Of a stretch of DNA of 28,272 nucleotides, positions 7,282 through 14,710 are shown in pieces (within the stretch, counting starts at the first letter, position 1; each line of letters begins with the position of its first letter). Source of the DNA: Pseudomonadota bacterium (GTDB lineage: Bacteria; Pseudomonadota; Gammaproteobacteria; Burkholderiales; Eutrophovitaceae); assembly GCA_002704665.1 (NCBI GenBank), contig PAHB01000068.1:1-28272 (forward strand), read 5' to 3'. The notes beneath the pieces are model-generated. The model worked only from the letters and a program-made list of their open reading frames with translations. It was not told where the DNA came from and made no database searches. The translations under genes and the position numbers were made by a program.

Positions 7282-7803
7282 TTGTTTATGATGGCAATCA
7301 CAACTATTGTTATTGCCCGAACAAAAAATCTTTTTGCCATTGTCATTCTTGGCTCCCTGTACAGCTTTCTTATGGCTACTGTTCTGGTCGTTCTTGATGC
7401 GGTGGACGTGGCTATGACAGAGGCCTCTGTTGGAGCTGGAATTACGACCGTACTCTTGCTAGGCACCCTTTATCTAACTAAAGGGGAAGAGGCGGCACCA
7501 CTTCGTAAACCTCTTCTTCCGCTTGCCATTGCTTTTATCACCGTAGGCCTATTGATTTACGGAACATTGGGTTTGCCAGAATTTGGAATTTCGAATAGCG
7601 CAATTCATCAACACGTAGCTCCGAGATATATCCAACTTGGTCCCACGGAGACAGGAGTACCAAACATGGTAACGGCGGTCCTAGCCAGTTATCGGGGTTT
7701 TGATACCCTTGGTGAAGTCACGGTAATCTTCACAGCGGGAGTTGGTGTAATAGCATTATTAAGGCGTAAACGTAGAAAGGGTAAGGGTGAGGAGAAAGCA
7801 TGA
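7282..7803 (+). CDS. DUF4040 (MrpA C-terminal / MbhD-MbhE-like) subunit of the Mrp-like antiporter
   Basis: At least 173 residues. The first half is the DUF4040 domain, with ARTKNLFAIVILGSLYS and DAVDVAMTEASVGAGI, as in MbhD and the central part of classical MrpA. The second half resembles MbhE or the MrpA C-terminus (GLPEFG, then TETGVPNMVTAVLASYRGFDTLGE). So this gene carries what is usually the tail of MrpA. The coordinates start at TTG 7282. The frame is open back to 7249, and codons from ATT 7255 would encode IDTLINTSLLF, which fits the family N-terminus. ATT at 7255 lies 2 bases after the mrpG stop and about 8 after AAGGATG, so I think it is the real start. The 3' end overlaps mrpB as ATGA. 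Confidence 0.85.
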   Translation: MFMMAITTIVIARTKNLFAIVILGSLYSFLMATVLVVLDAVDVAMTEASVGAGITTVLLLGTLYLTKGEEAAPLRKPLLPLAIAFITVGLLIYGTLGLPEFGISNSAIHQHVAPRYIQLGPTETGVPNMVTAVLASYRGFDTLGEVTVIFTAGVGVIALLRRKRRKGKGEEKA

Positions 7804-8225
7804 GGGATTATGATCGATTGCTCCGAGTAGTCAGTAAAGCGATGATTCCTTTCATAGTCGTTTTCGCTCTTTACGTTCAATTTCACGGAGACTTTGGACC
7901 CGGTGGCGGTTTTCAGGCCGGTGTCATCCTTGCGGCAGGCTTAATTTTTTATAGTTTAATTTATGGTCTTGAGAATACAAAAAAGCTTATTCCTCCCAGA
8001 GTAGTGGAGGTTCTGACAGCCACCGGAGTCTCGCTTTACATTTTTGTCGGTATGATCGGGATATACCGTGGCAGTGATTTTCTTGATTATTCAGTTTTGG
8101 CGCAGGATGCGGTTCACGGACAGCATTACGGAATTTTCTTAATTGAGTTAGGGGTTGGTATAACTGTCTTTGCTGTAATGGTAATCATATTCTACATGTT
8201 TGTTGGAAGACGCAGGGAGAGCTGA
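7800..8225 (+). CDS. mrpB: Mrp-like cation/proton antiporter subunit B (MnhB domain)
   Basis: A 141-residue membrane protein with about four segments and the MnhB signature HGDFGPGGGFQAGVILAAG (His29 to Gly48). A late conserved stretch, IFLIELGVGITVFAVMV, precedes the last membrane segment. It forms part of the central membrane arm of Mrp complexes. The start overlaps the previous stop by 4 bases, and its TGA shares one base with the ATG of mrpC, so translation is coupled on both sides. The fold is confidently recognised; no redox cofactor site is expected or seen. Confidence 0.92.
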   Translation: MRDYDRLLRVVSKAMIPFIVVFALYVQFHGDFGPGGGFQAGVILAAGLIFYSLIYGLENTKKLIPPRVVEVLTATGVSLYIFVGMIGIYRGSDFLDYSVLAQDAVHGQHYGIFLIELGVGITVFAVMVIIFYMFVGRRRES

Positions 8226-8590
8226 TGGATTTATTTGATAACATCAACTATTGGATTGCAATGTTCCAAATTGTAATGGGACTATTCATCGTGATTGCGT
8301 CCGAGAATCTTATCAAAACATTAGTTGGTCTCGGGATTTTCCAATCGGCGGTTTATATCATTTACATATCGCCGGCAAAAATATTTGGCGGAACTGCACC
8401 TATTTTTGTTTCCAATCAAGAAGTCTATGCGAACCCACTTCCGCATGTATTAATACTAACAGCCATTGTTGTTGGCGTTGCTACCATAGCGTTGGGCTTA
8501 GCTTTAGTTGTAAGGATCTATGAGGCATATGGAACGTTAGAGGAAGATAAAATACAAGATATTGACCTTGGGGCTAACAACGATGCTTAG
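8225..8590 (+). CDS. mrpC: Mrp-like cation/proton antiporter subunit C (NuoK-like)
   Basis: This 121-residue, three-segment protein is the MrpC/MnhC relative of the complex I subunit NuoK. The hallmark is NPLPHVLILTAIVVGVAT followed by a membrane segment ending RIYEAYGTLEED. The buried Glu in IASENLIKTLVG corresponds to the proton-channel glutamate region of NuoK-type subunits. The C-terminal tail is acidic. The stop overlaps the first mrpD-like gene by 8 bases. Confidence 0.92.
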   Translation: MDLFDNINYWIAMFQIVMGLFIVIASENLIKTLVGLGIFQSAVYIIYISPAKIFGGTAPIFVSNQEVYANPLPHVLILTAIVVGVATIALGLALVVRIYEAYGTLEEDKIQDIDLGANNDA

Positions 8591-10073
8591 TTCCCAACTC
8601 CCAGCACTGCAAGTGGTAATACCACTCGTAGCAGCACCGATTTGTGTTTTTTTTAGAAATCCTCGCATAGCATGGCTAATTGCGTTGATTGCTAGCTCTC
8701 TCACCTTTATGGTTTCAATTGGACTTTTTCTCCAAGTACAGCAATTGGGAGTGATATCTTATGAGATGGGTAACTGGTCTCCTCCTTGGGGAATAGAGTA
8801 TCGTGTAGATAACGTCAATGCCTATATCCTTCTTATAGTATCGTCGATTGGAGCTTTGGTTACGGCCTATGCCTATCCGAGTCTTAAACGCGAAATCGAT
8901 ACCAACCGACATTATTTGTTCTGGACTTCCTACTTATTGTGTTTAACCGGTTTGCTTGGAGTGACCATCACTGGCGATGCCTTTAACATTTTTGTATTTC
9001 TAGAGATTTCTTCGCTTTCAACTTACGTTTTGATTGCTTTAGGTAAAAGCAGACTCGCCTTGTACGCAGCATTTCGATATTTGATCCTAGGAACAATTGG
9101 GGCTACTTTTATTGTGATTGGCATAGGCCTGCTGTACCTCATGACAGGCACTTTAAATTTATATGACCTCGCCTCACGGCTTGGTGATATGGATCTCGCC
9201 CAACCCCAACTAGCTGCCCTTGCGTTTTTAACAGTTGGAATTTCATTGAAGTTAGCATTGTTTCCATTGCATTTATGGCTTCCAAATGCATACGCTTTCG
9301 CGCCCTCTGTGGCTACTTCTTTTTTAGCGGCCACTGCCACAAAAGTAGCGGTGTATCTTTTGCTAAGGTTTGCATACGATGTTTTCGGGAAATCTCAAAT
9401 TTTTTCGGAACTTCCACTTGGAGAGGTGCTTTTAGTTCTTTCAATAGTCGCTATGTTTGTAGCTTCTACAGTCGCAATATACCAAGACGATGTTAAGAGG
9501 ATGTTTGCTTATTCGAGCGTCGCTCAAATTGGTTATATTACACTCGGTGCAAGTTTTGCATCACAAACTGCCTTGACAGCAAGTATCGTGCATCTTTTTA
9601 ACCACGCCATTACTAAGGGCGCTATTTTTCTTTTGCTGGGAATAGTTGCCTTCCAAATCGGGCAACCAACTTTTACTAAAATTAAGGGACTCGGAAAAAA
9701 GATGCCATGGACAAGCTTTGGAATGGTACTTTGCGGCCTAAGTTTAATTGGTGTTCCGGGAACCGCGGGTTTCATTAGTAAGTGGTATTTAATACTTGCT
9801 GTGTTAGAGAGAGGATGGTGGTGGTTAGCGGCTATGATCTTAGCGAGCTCGCTTTTAGCAATCTTGTACATATGGCGTTTCGTGGAAACAGCATACTTTG
9901 TGACTGACGCCGAGGACAACACGATTGAGCTAGGCTCAAAAATTCCATTTAGTATGGCTACCGTAACTGTTTTATTCGTCTTAGCCTGCTTGTTTTTTGG
10001 ATTCCATACTGAGTTTAGTGTTGATTCTGCCAGTGAGGCTGCAAGAGTATTGCTGGAGTACACCAGACAATGA
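8583..10073 (+). CDS. mrpD: Mrp-like antiporter subunit D, copy 1
   Basis: A 496-residue proton-conducting antiporter-type subunit (ND2/ND4/ND5 superfamily) with about 14 membrane segments. Key channel residues are present: Glu141 in FVFLEISSL (helix 5) and Lys223 in SLKLALFPLHLWLP (helix 7), plus a Lys in FLAATATKVAVY, where MrpD and NuoN have Lys. It also has the QDDVKRMFAYSSVAQIGY motif of the family. ATG 8583 was chosen over TTG 8562 because it gives the usual N-terminus and the common overlapping arrangement with mrpC. Its stop overlaps the next gene as ATGA. This copy is the closest to classical MrpD. Confidence 0.92.
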   Translation: MLSSQLPALQVVIPLVAAPICVFFRNPRIAWLIALIASSLTFMVSIGLFLQVQQLGVISYEMGNWSPPWGIEYRVDNVNAYILLIVSSIGALVTAYAYPSLKREIDTNRHYLFWTSYLLCLTGLLGVTITGDAFNIFVFLEISSLSTYVLIALGKSRLALYAAFRYLILGTIGATFIVIGIGLLYLMTGTLNLYDLASRLGDMDLAQPQLAALAFLTVGISLKLALFPLHLWLPNAYAFAPSVATSFLAATATKVAVYLLLRFAYDVFGKSQIFSELPLGEVLLVLSIVAMFVASTVAIYQDDVKRMFAYSSVAQIGYITLGASFASQTALTASIVHLFNHAITKGAIFLLLGIVAFQIGQPTFTKIKGLGKKMPWTSFGMVLCGLSLIGVPGTAGFISKWYLILAVLERGWWWLAAMILASSLLAILYIWRFVETAYFVTDAEDNTIELGSKIPFSMATVTVLFVLACLFFGFHTEFSVDSASEAARVLLEYTRQ

Positions 10074-11527
10074 GCGAAACAAGTATATTTTTTTCCGTTT
10101 TAATCCCGGTAATCGGGGCTCTCCTCATAGGGGCCTCACGTAAATTGCCCAACATAAGGGAAACCATAACACTTATAACTGCGATCTTTCTTTTTCTATT
10201 CAACGCCCAATATCTCCCCGACATACTAGATGGGGAAAGGCCTGAATTCGCGTTAATGACAATAATCCCTAATGTGGAACTTCTTTTCTCAATAGAGCCA
10301 TTGGGACTGCTATTTGCGTTAGTAGCCTCAAGCCTATGGATTATAAATTCAATTTATTCGATTGGATACATGCGGGCTAACAAGGAAAAAAATCAAACCC
10401 GTTTCTACGTTTGTTTCGCTATTGCCCTTTCGAGCACGATGGGTATCGCGTATGCAGGGAATCTAATCACTCTTTTTTTGTTTTATGAGATTCTCACTCT
10501 ATGCACTTACCCTCTTGTTACTCACCATGGGACACATGAAGCCAGACATGGTGGTCGAATATACCTAGGAATATTGATGAGTACTTCCATTCTATTTTTT
10601 CTTTTAGCTATAGGCTGGACGTGGCTTTTCACAGGAACGCTAGAGTTTACACCCAATGGAATTTTTAATCATGAACAGTTACAAACCTCCATACCTCTAA
10701 TTTTAATGGCGCTTTACGTTTTTGGTGTAGGGAAAGCAGCGATAATGCCTTTTCACAGATGGTTGCCAGCTGCCATGGTCGCCCCAACACCGGTAAGTGC
10801 ACTTCTGCATGCTGTTGCTGTTGTTAAAGCTGGAGTTTTTAGTATTGTGAAAATTTTGGTGTACGTTTTTGGAATAGCGAATTTAGAGACGATTAGCGGC
10901 GGATCTTGGTTAATGTATTTAGCGGGTTTTACTATTATCGCGGCATCGGTTGTGGCCTTAAAGTCAGATAACTTAAAAACGAGATTGGCGTATTCGACCA
11001 TCAGCCAACTATCTTATGTCATTTTGGCAGTAGCATTATTCGTACCGATCGCTGTAATGGGTGCCGCCCTACATATCGTTGCCCATGCTTTCAGCAAAAT
11101 TACTTTATTTTTTGCAGCAGGAGCTATATATACAGCATCAAAAAAAACTAAGGTAAGCGAATTAAATGGGATCGGCAAAAGAATGCCAATCACAATGATA
11201 GCTTTTACTATCGGGGCGCTTTCACTAATAGGTATTCCACCTGCAATTGGTTTTCTTAGCAAATGGTATATATTATCGGGCGCATTTGATGCGCAAGAAA
11301 CTTTTGTCGTAGCTGTAATCATAATAAGCACTTTACTAAATGCCGCGTATTTTCTGCCTATTATATATGCTGCTTTTTTTAGGACAGACGATAACTCAAA
11401 AAATCACGGAGAAGCTCCAACCGCTATAATCATAGCGATGGCGTCAACAGGGATACTGTCTATTGCTCTCTTTTTCTTCTCTGATCAAATCATATCCCTT
11501 GGATATCAAATTGCACCGGCGTATTAA
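10070..11527 (+). CDS. Mrp-like antiporter subunit D, copy 2 (MrpA/NuoL-like features)
   Basis: A 485-residue member of the proton-conducting antiporter superfamily. Glu140 (FYEILTLCTYPL) and Lys222 (GVGKAAIMPFHRWLP) are conserved. The helix 8 region reads VSALLHAVAVVKAGVF, with the His-Ala-x-x-x-V-K-A-G pattern of MrpA and NuoL/NuoM, whereas copies 1 and 3 have the Thr-Lys pattern of MrpD/NuoN. I therefore infer that it replaces the N-terminal half of MrpA, with the DUF4040 gene supplying the other half. It lacks the long C-terminal extension of full-length MrpA. It is coupled to copy 1 by a 4-base overlap, and a 13-base gap precedes the 81-aa gene. Confidence 0.88.
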   Translation: MSETSIFFSVLIPVIGALLIGASRKLPNIRETITLITAIFLFLFNAQYLPDILDGERPEFALMTIIPNVELLFSIEPLGLLFALVASSLWIINSIYSIGYMRANKEKNQTRFYVCFAIALSSTMGIAYAGNLITLFLFYEILTLCTYPLVTHHGTHEARHGGRIYLGILMSTSILFFLLAIGWTWLFTGTLEFTPNGIFNHEQLQTSIPLILMALYVFGVGKAAIMPFHRWLPAAMVAPTPVSALLHAVAVVKAGVFSIVKILVYVFGIANLETISGGSWLMYLAGFTIIAASVVALKSDNLKTRLAYSTISQLSYVILAVALFVPIAVMGAALHIVAHAFSKITLFFAAGAIYTASKKTKVSELNGIGKRMPITMIAFTIGALSLIGIPPAIGFLSKWYILSGAFDAQETFVVAVIIISTLLNAAYFLPIIYAAFFRTDDNSKNHGEAPTAIIIAMASTGILSIALFFFSDQIISLGYQIAPAY

Positions 11528-11540
11528 AGGTATTTTAATT

Positions 11541-11786
11541 ATGAATAAAAAAAAATATTGGTTGGATAAAAAAGCAAACATCACAAAAATTTATATTGCA
11601 CTTTGGACAATTGGTATTTTCTTAATTCTTGGAGACTTTGTCATTCATCGCCACGAAGATTTTAAAACTGCGGAGTTGTTTGGTTTCTACGGAGTTTACG
11701 GTTTTGTGGGATGCGTCATTTTGGTTTTAGTAGCAAAGGTCTTGAGGAAAATTGTCATGAGAAACGAGGATTATTATGACACTTAA
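11541..11786 (+). CDS. Small two-segment membrane protein of the Mrp-like operon, function unknown
   Basis: This 81-residue protein has two membrane segments (about residues 17-36 and 49-68). Between them is a charged loop IHRHEDFKTAELFG (His36, His38, Glu39, Asp40), then the motif GFYGVYGFVGC (48-58). A Lys (66) sits near the end of the second segment, and the C-terminus is MRNEDYYD. I recall similar uncharacterised small proteins beside Mrp-like operons with several D subunits, but I cannot name a family. The ATG at 11541 is preferred over an upstream TTG because it lies just after the previous gene. Its last 11 bases overlap the third D subunit, so it is probably a structural or assembly component of the same complex. 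Confidence 0.75.
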   Translation: MNKKKYWLDKKANITKIYIALWTIGIFLILGDFVIHRHEDFKTAELFGFYGVYGFVGCVILVLVAKVLRKIVMRNEDYYDT

Positions 11787-13479
11787 TTTTCCGACAGCGT
11801 TCATATTAATTTTGGGTGGTTTAATTCTTCCATTTTTTCCCGGCTCATTACGCAAACTGTGTTTGATATTTATACCGGCAGTTGCTTTTGTACACCTTCT
11901 AATACTTCCCATTGGAATTCACGGTGAATTACAATTTCTTGGATATACACTAAGCTCTGTCAGAGTTGACAAGCTTAGCCAGATCTTTGGCTACGTTTTC
12001 CTAATAGCAGCTTTTCTAAACGCTATTTACGCCTTGCATTCGGATGATGTACTACAACAAGCAGCAACGTTTGTTTACGCGGGTAGTGCGATCGGAGCGG
12101 TGTTCGCCGGAGACCTTATCACATTGTTTATTTTCTGGGAGCTAACAGCCATATCCTCCGTAATCTTAATCTGGGCAAGAAGAACTGATAGGGCTTATAA
12201 ATCGGGTATGAGATATTTAATTACTCATATTCTCTCAGGAATGCTACTTTTAATCGGGGCTATTTTCTATTCTAAGTCTCAAGGTTCCATCGAATTTACC
12301 TCTATGAGTCTGGATCAGCCGGGAGTAATCCTGATATTTATCGCTTTTGGAGTAAAATCCGCTTTTCCATTGCTGCATAACTGGCTTCACGACGCCTACC
12401 CTGAATCAACGGAAATTGGAACAGTAGCGTTGTCGGTGTTCAGTACTAAATTAGGAATTTATGCATTGGCAAGGGGGTTTGCAGGAACAGAAATATTGAT
12501 TTTTATCGGAGCAGTCATGGCAACGTTTCCGATATTTTATGCTGTTATAGAAAATGATTTGCGGCGAGTACTTACATACAGCCTTAATAATCAGTTGGGG
12601 TTTATGGTGGTGGGCATTGGCATAGGTACCGAACTCGCGATAAACGGAGCAGTAGCTCACGCCTTCGCTCATATTCTCTATAAATCGCTACTTTTTATGT
12701 CAATGGGTGCGGTACTATTCCGTGTGGGAACCGTTAACGGCAGTGATCTAGGGGGACTCTATAAATCAATGCCTTGGACCGCCTGTTTTTGTATAATCGG
12801 TGCTGCTTCAATATCCGCGTTTCCATTGTTCAGTGGATTTGTGGCGAAGTCAATGATTATGTCCGCCGCATTATACCAAGATCATGTTTTGGTTTGGTTA
12901 GTTTTACTCTTCGCATCTGCGGGAGTATTTCATCACGCAGGTATTAAAATACCGTTTTTCGCGTTCTTTGCCCACGACTCTGGATTTCGGTGCAAAGAAG
13001 CACCTCCTAATATGTTAATCGCTATGGGCATAGCCGCAACCATGTGTGTCGGTATTGGCTGTTTTCCAGATTTTTTCTATCAAATCCTTCCCTTCGCAGT
13101 AAATTATAAGCCATACACATGGGGCCATGTATTGTCTCAATTACAGCTTCTCGTCTTCTCTGCCCTAGCCTTCGCGGTACTAATGAGAACCGGGATATAT
13201 CCACCTGAATTGAAATCAGTTAACTTAGACACCGATTGGATTTTCAGAAAAATCTTTCGGGCAATATCAAAAAAAGCTAACGATAGTGTTTTCGCGACAT
13301 ATACTTCTTTTTGCTCAAATCTTAAATCACAAATCCTTTCATTATTTGAAAAAATTAAGCACCATCATCATCCCACCGGGCTTCTAGCCAGAAATTGGCC
13401 GACGAGTAGTATGGTAATGTGGGTAGCTATAATGTTGGCGTCGTATTTGTTAATTTACTTTTTACAATTCAACGCCTAG
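11776..13479 (+). CDS. Mrp-like antiporter subunit D, copy 3
   Basis: The 567-residue third antiporter-type subunit keeps Glu122 in FIFWELTAISS and Lys194 in FGVKSAFPLLHNWLHDAYPE. It also has the helix 8 Lys in SVFSTKLGIYALARG and a late LTYSLNNQLGFMVVGIG motif. It is longer than copies 1 and 2, with a hydrophilic C-terminal part of about 90 residues (after residue 470) that includes a His-rich KHHHHPTG stretch and ends in one last membrane segment. All ion-path residues expected of an active channel are visible. The gene starts inside the preceding 81-aa gene, and its 3' end overlaps the convergent DUF2062 gene by 11 bases. Confidence 0.88.
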   Translation: MTLNFPTAFILILGGLILPFFPGSLRKLCLIFIPAVAFVHLLILPIGIHGELQFLGYTLSSVRVDKLSQIFGYVFLIAAFLNAIYALHSDDVLQQAATFVYAGSAIGAVFAGDLITLFIFWELTAISSVILIWARRTDRAYKSGMRYLITHILSGMLLLIGAIFYSKSQGSIEFTSMSLDQPGVILIFIAFGVKSAFPLLHNWLHDAYPESTEIGTVALSVFSTKLGIYALARGFAGTEILIFIGAVMATFPIFYAVIENDLRRVLTYSLNNQLGFMVVGIGIGTELAINGAVAHAFAHILYKSLLFMSMGAVLFRVGTVNGSDLGGLYKSMPWTACFCIIGAASISAFPLFSGFVAKSMIMSAALYQDHVLVWLVLLFASAGVFHHAGIKIPFFAFFAHDSGFRCKEAPPNMLIAMGIAATMCVGIGCFPDFFYQILPFAVNYKPYTWGHVLSQLQLLVFSALAFAVLMRTGIYPPELKSVNLDTDWIFRKIFRAISKKANDSVFATYTSFCSNLKSQILSLFEKIKHHHHPTGLLARNWPTSSMVMWVAIMLASYLLIYFLQFNA

Positions 13480-14053
13480 CCTTGCGATGATTCCATTCAA
13501 CTAAAATTATAAGTCGCCAAATTAAAAGTACACCCACGTAAGCAACTGCGCCCGCCACAACTGCCAAAGTTCCCAGCCCTAAGAATAAAGGCTTGCCAAG
13601 TGAAAAAAAATGCGCCAAGACAGCGTAGAAATTAGTGTCAAGGTTGTCTGGTATATTATCCCCATAACCTGTGTTTTGTGCGGCTACCACTTGCGTATCG
13701 CCTATTAGAAGGGAACCAACTTGATAGGCAAAAAAATAAATCGGAGCATAAGTGAAAGGATTGGAAATAAGTGTACTAACAACAGTAACCAAAAGATTTG
13801 CTCTTAACCAGACGGCCACAAATGCAGCAAATGGTATTTGCAAAAAAGGTATCAAAAATCCAAAAAAAAGACCAATAGCCAAACCAAGAGCCACACCATG
13901 TCGATTGAGTTGCCATAACCTTGAATGGTTTATCGTCGGGCCTAACCAATTTACAAATTTATTTTTCTTAACTCTCTCGGAGGATGGCAGCCATTTCCTG
14001 AGCCGAGACCGCCACTGCCTATTTTTGGTAGAACCTTTTCGATAATTCTTCAC
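13469..14053 (-). CDS. DUF2062 family membrane protein
   Basis: A 194-residue inner-membrane protein of unknown function. A basic N-terminus (many Arg/Lys) precedes the DUF2062 core LNRHGVALGLAIGLFFGFL, then LQIPFAAFVAVWLRANLLV and STLISNPFTYAPIYFFAYQ (around residues 49-110). A loop follows, then two more membrane segments. The arrangement and length are normal for the family in proteobacteria. It starts with GTG at 14053 and lies 42 bases downstream of the GNAT-like gene, so the two may be co-transcribed. It is convergent with the Mrp-like operon and overlaps its last gene. Confidence 0.88.
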   Translation of the reverse strand: MKNYRKGSTKNRQWRSRLRKWLPSSERVKKNKFVNWLGPTINHSRLWQLNRHGVALGLAIGLFFGFLIPFLQIPFAAFVAVWLRANLLVTVVSTLISNPFTYAPIYFFAYQVGSLLIGDTQVVAAQNTGYGDNIPDNLDTNFYAVLAHFFSLGKPLFLGLGTLAVVAGAVAYVGVLLIWRLIILVEWNHRKARR

Positions 14054-14095
14054 CCAGAAGCACCTATTGAGCCGGTTTCTGAAAAAAATGATACC

Positions 14096-14614
14096 TCAAC
14101 TTTCGTAGACATCACGAGAAACCCGCCATTCAATTTGAGCCTTTGTACTTAGATATTTAGTCATTCCAACATTTCGCAAAACTCTCACGTAATCTTTATC
14201 CAAAGAACCAGCTGATCGTAAAATAACGCTCTGCACTGAGGGGCGAGTAAAAGCAAAACCAATCAAAGACTTCAGTATTTCTTCATCCACCATTTCTTTT
14301 GAAAACGCTGGTGTCAATTCATACCCAACTTCTATCCTACCATCAGAATCAGGAAAACCTCTAAAACCCGTTGCACCAACTAAGTGTCTTCGCACGGGAT
14401 CAAAAATGAAGAAGAACCACCACCCATGAAGGATTCTTAACTGACACTCTTCTTTCATATTTAACAATGCAGCGAAAGCTTCCGGCTTGATTGGCCAATT
14501 AGCGGGAACAGTTACATTCAAGATTTCCTGTAATCGATTTTCACCAGCTATTATCGCCTCCAAATGCTCAAACTCCATACTCAAAAGACGAAATTTAGAA
14601 GTGTGTATTAACAT
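14096..14614 (-). CDS. GNAT-fold N-acetyltransferase-like protein, possibly degenerate
   Basis: A 172-residue protein with the order of a RimJ-type GNAT: an N-terminal strand (IHTSKFRLLSME), the central strand pair LVGATGFRGFPDSDGRIEVGYEL (split by a turn at about residue 89), a helix, and the terminal strands VLRNVGMTKY and IEWRVS. Intact enzymes have a Q/R-x-x-G-x-G/A loop binding the acetyl-CoA pyrophosphate after the central strand. Here the corresponding stretch (about residues 103-112) is AFSKEMVDEE, with no glycine, so acetyl-CoA binding may be weak or lost. It could be a non-catalytic homologue. The ATG has AGGGA eight bases upstream. Substrate unknown. Confidence 0.75.
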   Translation of the reverse strand: MLIHTSKFRLLSMEFEHLEAIIAGENRLQEILNVTVPANWPIKPEAFAALLNMKEECQLRILHGWWFFFIFDPVRRHLVGATGFRGFPDSDGRIEVGYELTPAFSKEMVDEEILKSLIGFAFTRPSVQSVILRSAGSLDKDYVRVLRNVGMTKYLSTKAQIEWRVSRDVYES

Positions 14615-14667
14615 AAATTATCCCTGCCAATCAAAAACCGGTTGATTGTAATTCACCCGACAACATT

Positions 14668-14676
14668 TGCTATAAT
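14668..14676 (+). promoter_or_regulatory. Extended -10 promoter for the LldD-like gene
   Basis: TGCTATAAT combines a perfect -10 hexamer (14671-14676) with the TGn extension, which can compensate for the poor -35 (TTGTAA at 14646, 19-base spacing). The predicted start near 14683 gives a leader of about 28 bases before the ATG at 14711. Confidence 0.55.
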
Positions 14677-14710
14677 AGTGATTATATATCAAATACAGAA
14701 GGTAAATTTA

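Noticed and set aside
6182..13479. Complex I (Nuo), membrane-bound hydrogenase or DabAB-type carbon uptake operon
   Set aside because: MrpE, F, G and B signatures are diagnostic of Mrp-like antiporters, and no hydrogenase, quinone-site (NuoBCDHI) or DabA gene is present.
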